A stretch of DNA of 64,000 nt, from contig JASXTE010000015.1 in assembly GCA_030280995.1 (NCBI GenBank), positions 23,594,501 through 23,658,500 of the forward strand, read 5' to 3'. This document shows, piece by piece, positions 45,401-55,756 of the stretch (within the stretch, counting starts at the first letter, position 1; each line of letters opens with the position of its first letter). Below the pieces are notes generated by a model. It saw nothing but the letters and a program-made list of their open reading frames with translations. It did not search any database and was not told the DNA's origin. The translations under genes were made by a program, and so were the position numbers. Source of the DNA: Hemileia vastatrix. Taxonomy: Eukaryota > Basidiomycota > Pucciniomycetes > Pucciniales > Zaghouaniaceae.

Positions 45401-48400
45401 GAAAAAGGAAATTCAAAATTTCCTCTCCTAGAACTTCTGGGCATTTGTTGAAATCTTGTAACTCACTGATCCAGTGTAAAGGTAGAACAACAACTGAAAT
45501 GGATGATTTATTACATGAAATAAATACTGCTTCTTTTGGTGATCAGTTGACTAGTGAACAAAAAGATTCTATTGTTGCCTCTATTACCTCTTTCCCTATG
45601 GCTTTTGCTCATGGTTCTCAAGTCTTGGGAATTGTTCAGGAAGAGATGAAAATTACCTTATCCTGTAATATGAGTGATATTCCTCCTACCCTTAAGAAAA
45701 AACCATATCCTGCTTCTCCATCAAAAAGAAAAGATATTGAAGATAATATTGCAACATTATTAAAAATGAATATCATTGAAAAAGTAGATGTCACCCCTAA
45801 ATATTGTGTCATCTCCCCAGTCTTGATTTCTTATGAAAAAGATAAGGCTAGATTATGTGGAGATTACAGAGATTTGAACACTTATACTGTTGATGATATC
45901 TATCCTTTACCCAGAATTAATTCAATTCATGCTACCTTGCAAGGTGCAAAATTTATTAGTTGTCTGGATGGAAATAAAGGTTATCATCAAGTTCCAGTTG
46001 AGAAAAATTCTCAAAAGTTTTTGCATATTGCTACTCATATGAGAAAATATAGGTATGTTAGGATGCCATTTGGCCCTAAAAATGCTCCTTCAGTTTTCCA
46101 GAAAGTCATGGATAACACTTTCCATCAGGAAATTATTGAATGTTGGCTCATGGTTTATATTGATGATATTATTGTTTTTTCTAAAACTTTTGATGAACAT
46201 ATGATTCACTTGAATAGATTTTTCCAAAAAATGTATGAAATCAATATGACCTTATCCTTAAAAAAGTGTAAATTTGGTTTTCAATCTTTGAAAGTCCTTG
46301 GCCATGTTGTGTCAGGCTTACAAATTTGTGTAGACCACAACAAAGTTGCTGCCATCCAAAATGTGAAAGCACCAACTTCTGTAAGAGAAATCCAAAGTTT
46401 TTTGGGGATGTGTGGCTATTATAGACAATATATTAAGAATTATCAGGTCATAGCCTTACATCTTACAAAACTGACAAGAAAAGATGTTGCCTTTCTCTGG
46501 AATAATGACTGTCAAAAAGCTTTTAATACATTAAAAGGTTACCTAATGACAGCCCCTATATTGGCTCTTCCAGATTTTAATAAGCCATTTGTCCTTTATA
46601 CAGATGCTAGCTTTATTGGTCTGGGTGCTGCCCTTCACCAGAAGCAAATTATTAATGATAAATCCTCAGAGGTTGTAATTTGTTATATTTCAAGAACCTT
46701 AAGAAATAGTGAATTGAAATATGGTGCCACTCAATTGGAGTGCTTAGCAGTTGTTTGGGCTCTTGAGAAGCTTCATTACTATTTGGATGACCAAAAATTT
46801 GAGTTGGTAACTGACTGTAGTGCTGTGAAGTCCCTCTTAAACCTAAAGACACCTAACAGACATATGTTCAGGTGGCAACTTGCTTTTCAAGAATACAGAG
46901 GACGGATGACAATTATCCATAGAACTGGAAATGTTCACTCCAATGTTGATATACTCTCCAGATTGCCTCTGCCAAATAATGACTCAAATCCTTCTTATGT
47001 ACCTGAAGTTGATACTGTTCATATCCATGGTATATTTATAGTTGATATGGAAGAGGAGTTATTACAATTAATACTGGATTCATATGATAAGAATTCTGAT
47101 TTAAATAAATTGGTTACTATCTTAAATGATCCTAAGAATGCTTCAATTCAAGAATTAATAAAAACTCTTCCTGCAAAGTATCAAAATGCTTTAAATAAAG
47201 GAAAGTTCTCTATTGAAGATGGTTATATATATTATAGAAGGAAGCTTACTAATGTAATTGTGATTCCTCCTTCTATGAAAGAAGCTATCCTCAAACTTTG
47301 TCATGATGACATATTAGCTGGTCATTTTGATCTTGAAAAAACATTGATTAGAATCAAAAACACTGCATGGTGGGCTAATATGTCTGAAGACACAAAATTA
47401 TATGTTGAATCTTGTGATTCCTGCCAAAAATCTAAAAGGTTAACAGGTAAGATAGCAGGGTTATTACAACATATTGAAGCACCTAATGCTCCCTGGCAAA
47501 TCATTAATATGGATTTTGTCACTGGTCTTCCTGTTGCAGGTAAAGACAGCTTTAACTCTTGTTGGGTAATAGTAGATAGATTCACAAAAATGTGCAAATT
47601 TATTCCAACCCACAAAGATGTATCCACCAAAGAATTAGCTTTCTTATGGTGGTCTTACATGTTTAATATTATTGGTTTTCCAAAAGCCATTATCTCTGAT
47701 AGGGATTCAAAATTCACTTCTGAGTTTTGGACCTCTTTGATGGATATTTGTGGCTGTGAGTTAAAATTGTCTACAGCTCACCATCCTAAAACTGATGGTC
47801 TAGCTGAGAGAATGATAAAAAATCTTGAAGATATGATTAGAAGGTATTGTGCCTTTGGTTTAGAATATAATGACAATGACAGATTTACTCATGATTGGGT
47901 CACTCTTTTGCCTGGTCTTGAATTTGCATATAATAGCACTGTTCATTCTGTCACTGAGAAAAAGCCTTTTGAGCTTTGGCTAGGTTATGTCTCAAACACT
48001 CCTGCTCAGATTCTCAATAATAAATTATCTAAGTTGGAACTACACCCTGGTGTAAAATCTTTTATGCAAATGCAACAGCTATGCAGAAAACATGCTCAGA
48101 GCTGTATTGATAAAGCATTTGAATATGAAAAGAAAAGATGGGATAAATCCCATAAAGAATACACATTTAACAAGGGTGATGAATGGTTGATCTCTACTGT
48201 CCATTTCAATTTACAAGGTAACCACAAATTAAAAGATCCTTTTGTAGGACCATTTGTTGTTAAAAGAATGGTTGGTGATAATGCAGTAGAAGTTGTATTG
48301 TATTCTCCATATGATAGGAAACATCCTGTTTTTCCCATTTCTTTGCTTAAGCCTTATACTTCCAACAGTGACTTATTTCCCAAAAGAAGAGGAAGACCTA

Positions 48401-48597
48401 AGAAAAACCCTCAGGAAATCACAGAAACAGCAGAAATTGATAAAATTCTCAATGATAGAATTATCACTTCTGAAAGAGGTACTGAATATTTATTGAGATA
48501 TAAGAACAAATCATCTGAACATGATGCATGGATACCTGGCAAGGAGATTTCAAATCTGCCTACTCTGTTGAAAAAGTACAAAAAGAAAAAATCTTAG
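42430..48597 (+). CDS. Gypsy A1 Gag-Pol polyprotein with chromodomain, 2055 residues, intact
   Basis: One frame from MSNNLSEKMDNMQVDEIEID. Residues 1-230 are Ser/Pro-rich, ~280-480 a predicted coiled coil, ~560-740 Gag core (NWPKLDQYPTFDGDSSSDW.., FGGSKFRLAQQRLYENTRY), ~775 a zinc knuckle (CYKCKKPWQKGYVC, Tyr where family B has His). Protease DSGAGGS is at 888. RT has LCGDYRDLNTYTVDDIYPLP, a YIDD box at 1243-1246 and GNKGYHQVPV. RNase H has YTDASFIGLGAALHQ (Asp 1392). Integrase has a HHCC region near 1625-1660, catalytic Asp 1695, Asp 1757 and Glu 1793 (D,D,35,E spacing), and a GPF module. The last ~50 residues form a chromodomain (EYLLRYKNKSSEHDAWIPG), which targets integration to marked chromatin in known chromoviruses. 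Gag and Pol are in one frame with no shift needed. Its 5' part overlaps a second conserved frame. Confidence 0.95.
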   Translation: MSNNLSEKMDNMQVDEIEIDYDADTVSSSKIGHKKSYANTKNSHNSGCGNDRKCKQTKPHSPSSTEVSKASSTSRRSSKRIQNKKASSATTNQQPFQSYKRVENRKYDVQSKSRNLVGSGSRTQEPDSGPGPSSVASQSASVSGSTFTATQLNHPKSKYYGSRATEIGLSNESLPTECAIPSSSSAWPIQNTQFPSTSSSLPTRQEKEGPSTIPNPVPGEVSSSAMVSNLVDSHLGMFSNKSSSAGNIIEHGERTVKPVKRQLPVTSSPIDVIIKLSFDEALNLTSTSLINPSLAIKNDSVPPEIYTLIEKTSEEILKDTLDFNVVKYKHVRDVLIHENDRLNNLHLQCKVSSSVQDTAYLKIKETLNIVLSQQKQIRSDHRAISDRNISLHKTLSELKPLIEENYSFKNEIKSLKNEFKKLRNDFHALSTKHSVSEDRNVLSLAKVNDQMSEIPRIRNYVSDLQEKFSTLTINNELNEISVNKLHKNKGKNPEKSSSFLPHISTIKQTDNESVKSFATSKKSCDGHAPAGSVNNEISENLAKLQELLIMNNSNQKVDHPSSQKNWPKLDQYPTFDGDSSSDWQHFIQRIDNLKISYKLPDEEIVSKLISLFSNVALMWYESVLLDNNNYTWNDWKSLIENQFGGSKFRLAQQRLYENTRYVSSFIEKPIVFLMKITKILRAIDPKMDYDIWRDKILYKLPNSLRDLIVARTEHVRENSSFINICNEVLLKHRYEPKNYLGKSYNDQNKPSTKLPEKSGKPSAPVAPKKYATNTCYKCKKPWQKGYVCDKKIHLVEQNEDTDEVELYVNNSSSEFESNISYENDSVKDVLMLEQDVHYLNNISEECVLDLSSVENAEIIKDITNNSIPISPLKAPVIINGKNVDVVLDSGAGGSVVSEKAFASVDKEYLSKLLPITSGKWRGHGFSLFPIGKYKTSVFFKYNVGFVRAICEFVVMKNDNLSNWFIMGNDILTMFGVKLDPANNCFTLGMNGKRKFKISSPRTSGHLLKSCNSLIQCKGRTTTEMDDLLHEINTASFGDQLTSEQKDSIVASITSFPMAFAHGSQVLGIVQEEMKITLSCNMSDIPPTLKKKPYPASPSKRKDIEDNIATLLKMNIIEKVDVTPKYCVISPVLISYEKDKARLCGDYRDLNTYTVDDIYPLPRINSIHATLQGAKFISCLDGNKGYHQVPVEKNSQKFLHIATHMRKYRYVRMPFGPKNAPSVFQKVMDNTFHQEIIECWLMVYIDDIIVFSKTFDEHMIHLNRFFQKMYEINMTLSLKKCKFGFQSLKVLGHVVSGLQICVDHNKVAAIQNVKAPTSVREIQSFLGMCGYYRQYIKNYQVIALHLTKLTRKDVAFLWNNDCQKAFNTLKGYLMTAPILALPDFNKPFVLYTDASFIGLGAALHQKQIINDKSSEVVICYISRTLRNSELKYGATQLECLAVVWALEKLHYYLDDQKFELVTDCSAVKSLLNLKTPNRHMFRWQLAFQEYRGRMTIIHRTGNVHSNVDILSRLPLPNNDSNPSYVPEVDTVHIHGIFIVDMEEELLQLILDSYDKNSDLNKLVTILNDPKNASIQELIKTLPAKYQNALNKGKFSIEDGYIYYRRKLTNVIVIPPSMKEAILKLCHDDILAGHFDLEKTLIRIKNTAWWANMSEDTKLYVESCDSCQKSKRLTGKIAGLLQHIEAPNAPWQIINMDFVTGLPVAGKDSFNSCWVIVDRFTKMCKFIPTHKDVSTKELAFLWWSYMFNIIGFPKAIISDRDSKFTSEFWTSLMDICGCELKLSTAHHPKTDGLAERMIKNLEDMIRRYCAFGLEYNDNDRFTHDWVTLLPGLEFAYNSTVHSVTEKKPFELWLGYVSNTPAQILNNKLSKLELHPGVKSFMQMQQLCRKHAQSCIDKAFEYEKKRWDKSHKEYTFNKGDEWLISTVHFNLQGNHKLKDPFVGPFVVKRMVGDNAVEVVLYSPYDRKHPVFPISLLKPYTSNSDLFPKRRGRPKKNPQEITETAEIDKILNDRIITSERGTEYLLRYKNKSSEHDAWIPGKEISNLPTLLKKYKKKKS
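42630..42931 (+). pseudogene. Alternative-frame ORF overlapping A1 gag (interrupted)
   Basis: In the +1 frame relative to gag-pol, the sequence VKPLVPQEGLPKGF, RIKKLPLPQQISNLSSHIKE, LKTENMTYKAKVETLWDQVQ and a Pro/Gln-rich part runs to EVEQRK and a TAG at 42929-42931. A2 has a longer intact version reading EVEQWKWDY at the same place, so A1 has lost two Trp codons (TGG to CGG and TGG to TAG). See the A2 and B entries for evidence that the frame is conserved. Confidence 0.5.
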
Positions 48598-48617
48598 CAT
48601 TTTTTTATTGTTTTTTT

Positions 48618-48629
48618 AGAGTGAGGGAG
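48618..48629 (+). other. Polypurine tract of A1
   Basis: agagtgagggag directly before the 3' LTR. The counterpart in element B is the reverse complement of ctccctcaccc at 58614-58624. It primes plus-strand DNA synthesis in LTR elements. Confidence 0.75.
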
Positions 48630-49755
48630 TGTCAGCCAGGCTATTCCAGGAGTCCAGTAAATGATATGTAACTTATAAGACCTGAAAGAGGGGGTAAGAA
48701 TTATATTTAATGTATATAAATTAATATTTTATTGCATAATAAAATTATATAAGTATTTTATTACATATAAGTGTTATATTAATTTTATTGGTTATATAAA
48801 TTTTTTTATACATTTAAATTTAACATAATATATTATATTCTACAAATAATGGCGCATTTTTTATGTATTTAATAATTATAAAGTTATATTTAATTAATTA
48901 AAAACATATATTATAATTATAAGTGTAATATTTACTTATAATATAATTAAATTAATTAATTATATTTATATATTAAATATCATTTCTTATAATATTAAAC
49001 AATAAATAATGACGCTTCCTTTGACCTATAATTGTGTCAGGAAAAACTAATTAATACTGAATTGAAATAAATTACATATTTGTTGCGTCAGAATATTTTT
49101 TGTTTCACTTAAAAATCCTTAAATCAGACTGTACCATCTGTTTTGAATGATTTTTCTCATAGTAACTATGTTCCAGGCTTGTTTAGTTATTCACTATTTT
49201 TACTTACTGATTTGGGAATTAATGGCGGGAAAATTGGATTCTTAATTGGGGTTTTTAATTATTTGTTTCATATTTTTCTCTACATTGTTATGTTTCACTT
49301 ACTCTTTGATATACTTGTTTTATCCTATTATAATTATTGTATTTACAAATATAGTGGCGCTTCAGAGGACCCATTGCCTATAAAAGGGCCTTGGATAATC
49401 CCCTGTAGCCTCATCACTTATTACACACTCAACAATTTAAAGATAAATTTATTACGCTTATTATTATTTTTATTAGTATTAAATTCTAATTAAAAATTCT
49501 AAATAACAATTTAAAGGTTGCCTTAAGTCTGATAGTAATCGTAGTGTTTTCCGCGCAGAACTCTTACTTAAATAATATTAATATTAATAAAACCAATTTG
49601 TTGTCACCTCTCAAATCACTCGTCGTTGCTTTCTCTCAAATAAATTAAATAATTTCATTTGTTTTTATTTCTTTTATTTCTAAATTACTATTTCCTTCTT
49701 GTCCTCCTCTCTTTTCTTCCCTCTTCTCTTATCTCTTCTAGACGACTGATCGACA
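48630..49755 (+). repeat. 3' LTR of A1
   Basis: 1126 bp, TGTCAGCC to GATCGACA, then the duplication ctcta. The small ORFs inside (for example 49143-49493) recur as fragments in other A LTRs and show no domain. Confidence 0.93.
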
Positions 49756-50462
49756 CTCTATCACAATTAATGATATCATAAACCCATACCATAAATAGAG
49801 GAAACAGATAAAAGTGGATACCATAAAGAAAAAAGTAAAATAACTCATACAAAGAGTATAGAATGAAACCCAAAGCATATAAAGAAACCAAATCAACTTT
49901 TAAAGCCCCAAATAAAATCCCCAAGCATCCATATTAACCCAGTAATCATATCACAACCCATAAGTCCATGGAAATCCATCAAAGGAACAGATTAAGTTGC
50001 CCAAACTGGATATATGTGCCTGAAAAGGTGTATATGCTTGTGTAGGTATGGTGATTCCATTGAATATGTCCATATGACCTAAAATAAGCAGATAAATGAA
50101 GCTTATAGGCTTTTCATAGGTTTAAACCTGCTTATAGACCTTTATATACACAATATAACTACATATTTTACTGAATATGAGGTTTATGCATACATATAAG
50201 CTTATGTATGTCTAAAATTATTTAATATCACATAAGATAAGTATATTATGACTGAATTAGCACCTTAATAAGTACTACAGTGCTATGGATAAGCATTTTT
50301 AACTTATATAAGTTATTTAATAGTGTAATAAATATATATATAAGCATAATATACTTATACATAAGTATTATAACCATAATTTTTACTCATAAGCTTAATG
50401 TAATTAAGGCGATCTTATTTTAAGCATAAAAATACTCAGTCCTGGGAATAACTAGCCTGAGA

Positions 50463-50605
50463 CTTGATGAGGTCATATTGTGGTTGTGAGAAATAAAAGT
50501 GCTTATTTAAGGTAAATTTTGACACCTATTTTTGAAATAAGTGATCTATTTAAAAATTGTAAGTGCAGCTCTATAAGTGCAAAGTTTTCTAATTTTGAAA
50601 CAACC
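50463..50605 (-). repeat. Right-end fragment of an H-type element (probably H6)
   Basis: It matches the H3 right end in reverse order (catattgtggttgtgag, aagtgcttattt, gacacctatttttgaaataagtgatct) and ends in a decayed TIR (gaaacaacct). See 37500-39920. Confidence 0.5.
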
Positions 50606-52450
50606 TATTATAGTCTCATACATTTTAGTAATTATTTTTAAAAAATTTTAAAATTCCATGATGTCTTTTTTTCTCCCTATAAAAGGTATTGTCTCTTAGT
50701 AGAACTTCTACATTCTTATTGCATTATATTAATTTACAAAATTTAAATTGTTTATCTTTAGAACTCTTGATAGGAGTTCTCAAACCTTACCAAACATGTC
50801 TAGTGTGTTTCATTTAAAAAATGCTTCACAAACACACCATGGAAAATGGCTGATTTTGTAGTTGGGGCCTCAAACATTGGGCCAAATAAATCTTATTTTT
50901 GTACAATTTTCTCAAGAAAAAAACCAGCCCACCAATACCCACATCTTCCAAATCAATTGTGCATTGAATTCCATCCATTCTATCCCATATACTTCACCTC
51001 ACACCTCTTCTCTTCCAGTTTTTTTACAAATCAGATTTTTCTCCTTCACAAAGTAATAAACTTTTCATTCATTTGTTTATCAAACTATATTGCTCAAATT
51101 TCTATCCTCACAACTTCCTGTTTTTTCTAAGGCATTATATATAGAGTCAAAGTTCATAGAATTTTGAATCTCATACAAATAATCAAGAATTTCCTTAAGA
51201 TCCTTTTATTGACTCTCCTGAAATTGAAGAATCAACTGCATATTCATAAACTTAGCTTGATAAGCCCATGGTAGTAGGCTTAAACTACTCTCTTTATTAT
51301 TTTTTCCTTTTTATCACTTGTTTAATCCCTATGTACTAACCAGAACCAAGGCTCATCACATAAATTTTTTTATAAAGGAAGTAGCTGAAATTAAAAGTTT
51401 AGAAGATAAAGAATTAACACCTCCTTAAAAAAGACTTAAGAAAAGGTCTTCTTCTAGTTTTGGAACAACTCAATCTACTTCAAAGACTGTTTTTTCTGCT
51501 TATGGGGATATTTTTAACATGAGAAAAGCTTTTTTTTGAATTTAATTTAAAATTTTTAAAAAATTTTTCTATTATTCTTAAAAGCTAAACTTGCTTCAGA
51601 AAAAGAAAAATCTCACATTGAAATCATGAAGTTTGAGTCTCAAGAAAAAACTGTGGGAAATCAAGAAAGTTTCAAAGAAAAAAGGTGGCTTGATTCACAA
51701 TCAAAGGATAATTTATTTTTAAAAATTGTTAGAGATTGTTTAGATTTAGAGAGTTATAAGGTTAGAATTTAAAGAAAGGACAATGATAAAGTTAAAAATA
51801 TCTAATTTTAATTGTAAAATGACAAAATTCAGTTAAAAGTTGATGAATTAAAAATGAAGCAACTCAATGCTGAAAAATCAATAAATAAATCTTATTTACT
51901 TTCCTGTGTTAATGCAAATGAATAAAGTGCAGATATTAAAGTGTTTCATTCTTAACTCTGCTAAATTTTAATAAATGTTAGTACGTTTATTTCTTAATTT
52001 CTTCTTTAATTTCAACATGAAATTCATCCAACCATTTATGTATCTCATTCCTTAAATTTTTAAATTGCTCAACATTTTTTTTCTAACTAAACTACTGATA
52101 TATAATAATCTGGATCTGAATCCCTCAATCATACTTTCAATCTTTCTATAAATTACAATTAAGAGTTTTTCTTTTGTCTTTGATTTATGAATTTCTTTAA
52201 TTTTTCCCAAATACTATTTTCTTCCTCAGGTTCTTTTCTGGGTGCAGAACACCAAATTTTTTCTATGTCAAAAAAAATTATTTTAAAAAAAATAATTTGG
52301 AAATATCTTCCCATAATATTTTTTATAGCAAAGTGTCATCATTTTTTTCTTATGTAAAAGAAATATTGTGACCAAAAAATGGAAATACTTTCCCCTGTGT
52401 TTTATTGAAGTAGGGGCCTAGATTTAGAAATTTTAAGTTATTTCCATAAG
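50606..52450 (+). pseudogene. Degraded H-type element with Myb-like gene C-terminus (H5)
   Basis: 51360-51950 reads EVAEIKSLEDKELTPP, RLKKRSSSSFGTTQSTSK, KLASEKEKSHIEIMKFESQE and FLKIVRDCLDLESYKVRI with stops. The layout (basic Ser/Thr-rich part, then a charged coiled coil) resembles the last exons of the Myb/SANT-like genes, of a divergent subfamily. A spacer-type unit (tttattgaagtaggggcc) follows at 52380-52430 and a block like 10100-10180 at 52550-52610. No terminus was found. 50640-51330 shows no recognisable domain. Confidence 0.4.
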
Positions 52451-53100
52451 TTAAAATTTACACAAGTCATATAGAGAAATAAAAGAGCTTATCATAATTA
52501 AAATTCAAGTAAAAATTTGAATGAAAATTATCTGTGACTAAAGCCAATCAAATCAAACACAAGTGTATACATGAACCCTATGAGGAAAACAAATGTCCTC
52601 ATGATTACTTCTATACAAAACATGGCCTGATGGCCCATAAATTTAAGTAAGTAGATTATTATGTAATCAGACCCCATAATTTATTTGGCTACCTAATGCT
52701 TTATTTTTATACTTTACCTTTGTTTCTTACCTTATGAATTGGGTTGGCCAACTCTAGATTTTCAGTCATTTTTATCTAAAAAATTCAGATAAAATAAATT
52801 GAAATGAAAAAAATTGTATAAAAATTAACCAAAATGGTTCAAGAAGTCACCAAAAAAGTTATAAAAAGTTTTGAAAAAATCAATCCAGAAGTCTTCAAAA
52901 AAGCACCCAAAAGTTCCCAGAAATGTGTCAAAAACTTTCAATTTTTTTAAAAAGTTCTAAAAAGCATACAAAAGTCTCCAAAAAACTTTCAAAAAGTTCC
53001 CAAAAAAATGGCAAAACTTACAAAAAAAAAGCCCCAAAAAGTCTTCAGAAAATTTAAAAAAAAAAAAATACATAAAATCACTTGAAAATGCTTCCATATT
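52451..53100. other. AT-rich stretch, no gene recognised
   Basis: Degraded sequence with a repeated aaaagt..caaaaaa pattern at 52830-53050. The minus ORF at 52957-53151 arises from that low-complexity repeat. Confidence 0.4.
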
Positions 53101-53910
53101 AGGGGGTGTCAGTTCTGGAAAATAACCACCTAAATTTGACCAAATACACACTTATCTAAGTGAATATTTCTGAAACACACTAGCACTAAAAATTGTGGAC
53201 TTCAAATGTGAAATAAGTCACTTATTTCACTAACATACAGACTTTCTCCACCAAAAATGCCAGTTACATCATACAGCCCATTTCACTAATATGTCAACAT
53301 CATCTCATTTATATGCAGCACTCCACAGCATAACACTTCATAAATCTAAACATCATACATCAATTACATTTTTATACCATATAAGAGTCATGCCATCTTT
53401 ACTCTCAAATCATGATAAGCTACATCAAGCAATGAAATTCAAAGCTCTTGATCTCCTTATGGAATCTAAAAGTGATTATGATTCTGATCTTAAGGAAGAT
53501 TTTCTTTTTTTATTAAAGTGGCCTGGAAACATTATCTTCTTGCAAGAAAGGCTCAAGTACTTCATACCCCAAAGTACACCATTCAAACACTTCTTAACTT
53601 ATCTGTACCCAGTTTTATAATTTTTTTCAGGACTTCTCAGGAATATTTCCTTAGAATGGCTATTTTTTTGCATATTGACTTTGATTTTGAATTTTCTTTT
53701 ATAGTCTCTTTTTTCAATTCTCTTTGTTTTCCTTCATCAGCTTAACATAAAATCACATATTTTCTGCAATTGTATACTTTTTCAGTCATTATTTTTATCT
53801 TTCATCACTCATATCTATTTCCTCCTTTCCTCTTTCATCCCTCAAATAATTTGAAGTCCATGGTTTTCTCAACTCATCTCTCCATGTAAGTCATTTTTAC
53901 ATTTTCACTT
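53101..53910 (+). mobile_element. Left end of H-type transposon H4, cut by gypsy A2
   Basis: It starts AGGGGGTGTCAGTTCTGG (53101) preceded by ATT, like H3. A DDE N-terminal relic runs from MPSLLSNHDKLHQAMKFKAL near 53393 through an acidic run to FLLKWPGNIIFLQER and LLRNIFLR; then the sequence becomes unalignable with the nuclease. A2's LTR begins at 53911, and the other end lies beyond the window or is lost. Confidence 0.7.
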
Positions 53911-55050
53911 TGTCAGCCAGGCTATTCCAGGAGTCCAGTAAATGATATATAAATTATAAAACCTTAAAGAGTGAGTAAGACTTGTATTTAATGAATATAA
54001 CTTAATATTTTATTACATAATGAAATTATATAAGAATTTTATTATATACAAATGTTACATTAAATTTATTGGTTATATATATTTTTATATACAATTAAAT
54101 TGAGCATAATATAATATATTCTACAAATAATGGCGCATTTTTATGTATTTAATAATTATAAATTTATATTTAATTAATTAAAAAACATATATTATAATTA
54201 CAAGTGTAAATTTGATTTATAATATATTTAAATTAATTACTTAAATTTATATATTAACTAATACCTCTCATATGATACTAAACAATTATTAAGGACGCTT
54301 CTTTTGACCCTTAATTGTGTTAGAAAAAACAAATAAATTAATTTGGACTAAATTGAGATTAATTGCTTGTTTTGTTGCGTCAAATTATTTTTTGTTTCAC
54401 TTAAAATGTCCTCTAATCAGAATGTACCATCTGTTGGGAATTATATTTCTCATAGTTCCTATGTTTCCAATCTTGTTTAGTTATTTACTATTGTCACTTA
54501 CTGATTTGGGGATTAATGGCGGGGAAATTGGATTCTTAATTGGGCTTTTAATTAATTGTTTCATGTTTTTCTCTATATTGTTATGTTTCATTTACTCTTT
54601 TGATATGTTTGTTTTATTCCTTTCTAATCATTGTATTTACTGATATAATAGCGCTTCAGAGGATCCATTGCCTATAAAAGGGCCTTGGATAATCCCCTGT
54701 AGCCTTATCACTTATTATACACTCAACAAATTAAATACAATTTTTATATTACGTTTATATTCTTTTTATTAGTAATAAAATTCTAATTAAAATTTTATAT
54801 AACAATTTAAAGGTTGCTTTAAGTCTGATAGTAATTATATTGGTTGCCGCGCAGAATTCTTACTTAAATAATATTAATATTTATAAAACCAAATTGTTGT
54901 CTCTTCTCAGCTCACTCATCGTTGCCTTCTCTCAATAAATTAAATAATTTTATTAAAATTTATTTCTTTTATTACCCATACACCTTTCCTCCTTCTCCTC
55001 CTCTCTTTCCTTCTTCTATCTTTCTCCTTCTTCTAGACGACCGGCCGACA
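53911..55050 (+). repeat. 5' LTR of A2
   Basis: About 1140 bp, more diverged from the A1 LTRs than these are from each other. TATA-like tataaaag at 54673-54680. Followed by the same actgagggcctttcc as A1. Confidence 0.9.
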
Positions 55051-55756
55051 ACTGAGGGCCTTTCCAAACGACGACGACGATCGAAGCCTGGCGACGAACG
55101 ACAAAACGCACCGACCACCTAGCAAAACTAAACTTTTGCCGCGACTGTGTTTTGAACTTGGGTTCGACATCTTAGGTTTATATAATATTAATTTTTATAT
55201 TATTTTGAAGTGATTTTTCGATCACTATAGTAAGTTCACCTTTGCGCCTCTCACTCATATTACTATATTTTTATTGCAATAACAGTGATTGTGTCTTAAT
55301 TGCTGATTCACTGAGTGTAAGTGTTCAATTTTAAAAAAATTTTTTTTTCCTAGTTGACCATTATAGAGTGTTAAATCCTCTTAGTCCTAGAAGAATTGAC
55401 ATTATTATTAATACAAATTGAATTATTAATTTAATTTTTTTTTTATTATTAATTATTGTTAATTTTGGTTGACTTAAAAGTACATTGTGCTTAGTCCCAA
55501 TATATTGCCATATTTAATATTGGTAATTAATTGGTTGAATTAACTAACTTGTTATTCCCAATTTAAACTTGCAATCCAATTTTAAAAAAAAAAAAAAAAA
55601 AAATTAATTTTTTAATTATTACTTTATATTGAAAGTTATTTTTTCTATAATTTAATTAATTAAAAAATTTTTTTTATATTATTTGGAGCAATTATTGACT
55701 AACTTTGATTATTTTTTTTATAAAGTACAAAGTAAAATATTAATCTTCCCACTAGT

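Larger units (their letters stand above)
40631..49755 (+). mobile_element. Gypsy element A1, full length, potentially functional pol
   Basis: 5' LTR 40631-41754, 3' LTR 48630-49755, both TG...CA, with the 5-bp duplication ctcta (40626-40630, 49756-49760). The LTRs differ by only a handful of substitutions and short indels over 1.12 kb. The interior has one uninterrupted gag-pol ORF and a purine-rich tract agagtgagggag just before the 3' LTR. It is inserted in a solo B-type LTR. Confidence 0.95.
40145..50462 (+). mobile_element. Solo LTR of family B type, split by gypsy A1
   Basis: The left part (40145-40630, TGTCAGTGTATGCTAGGATC...) and right part (49761-50462, ...ctcagtcctgggaataactagcctgaga) align with the two ends of the B LTR at 57437-58613; A1 sits between them. 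Flanks cttta (40140-40144) and cttga (50463-50467) look like a decayed 5-bp duplication. This copy is clearly more diverged than the two LTRs of element B. Confidence 0.75.
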
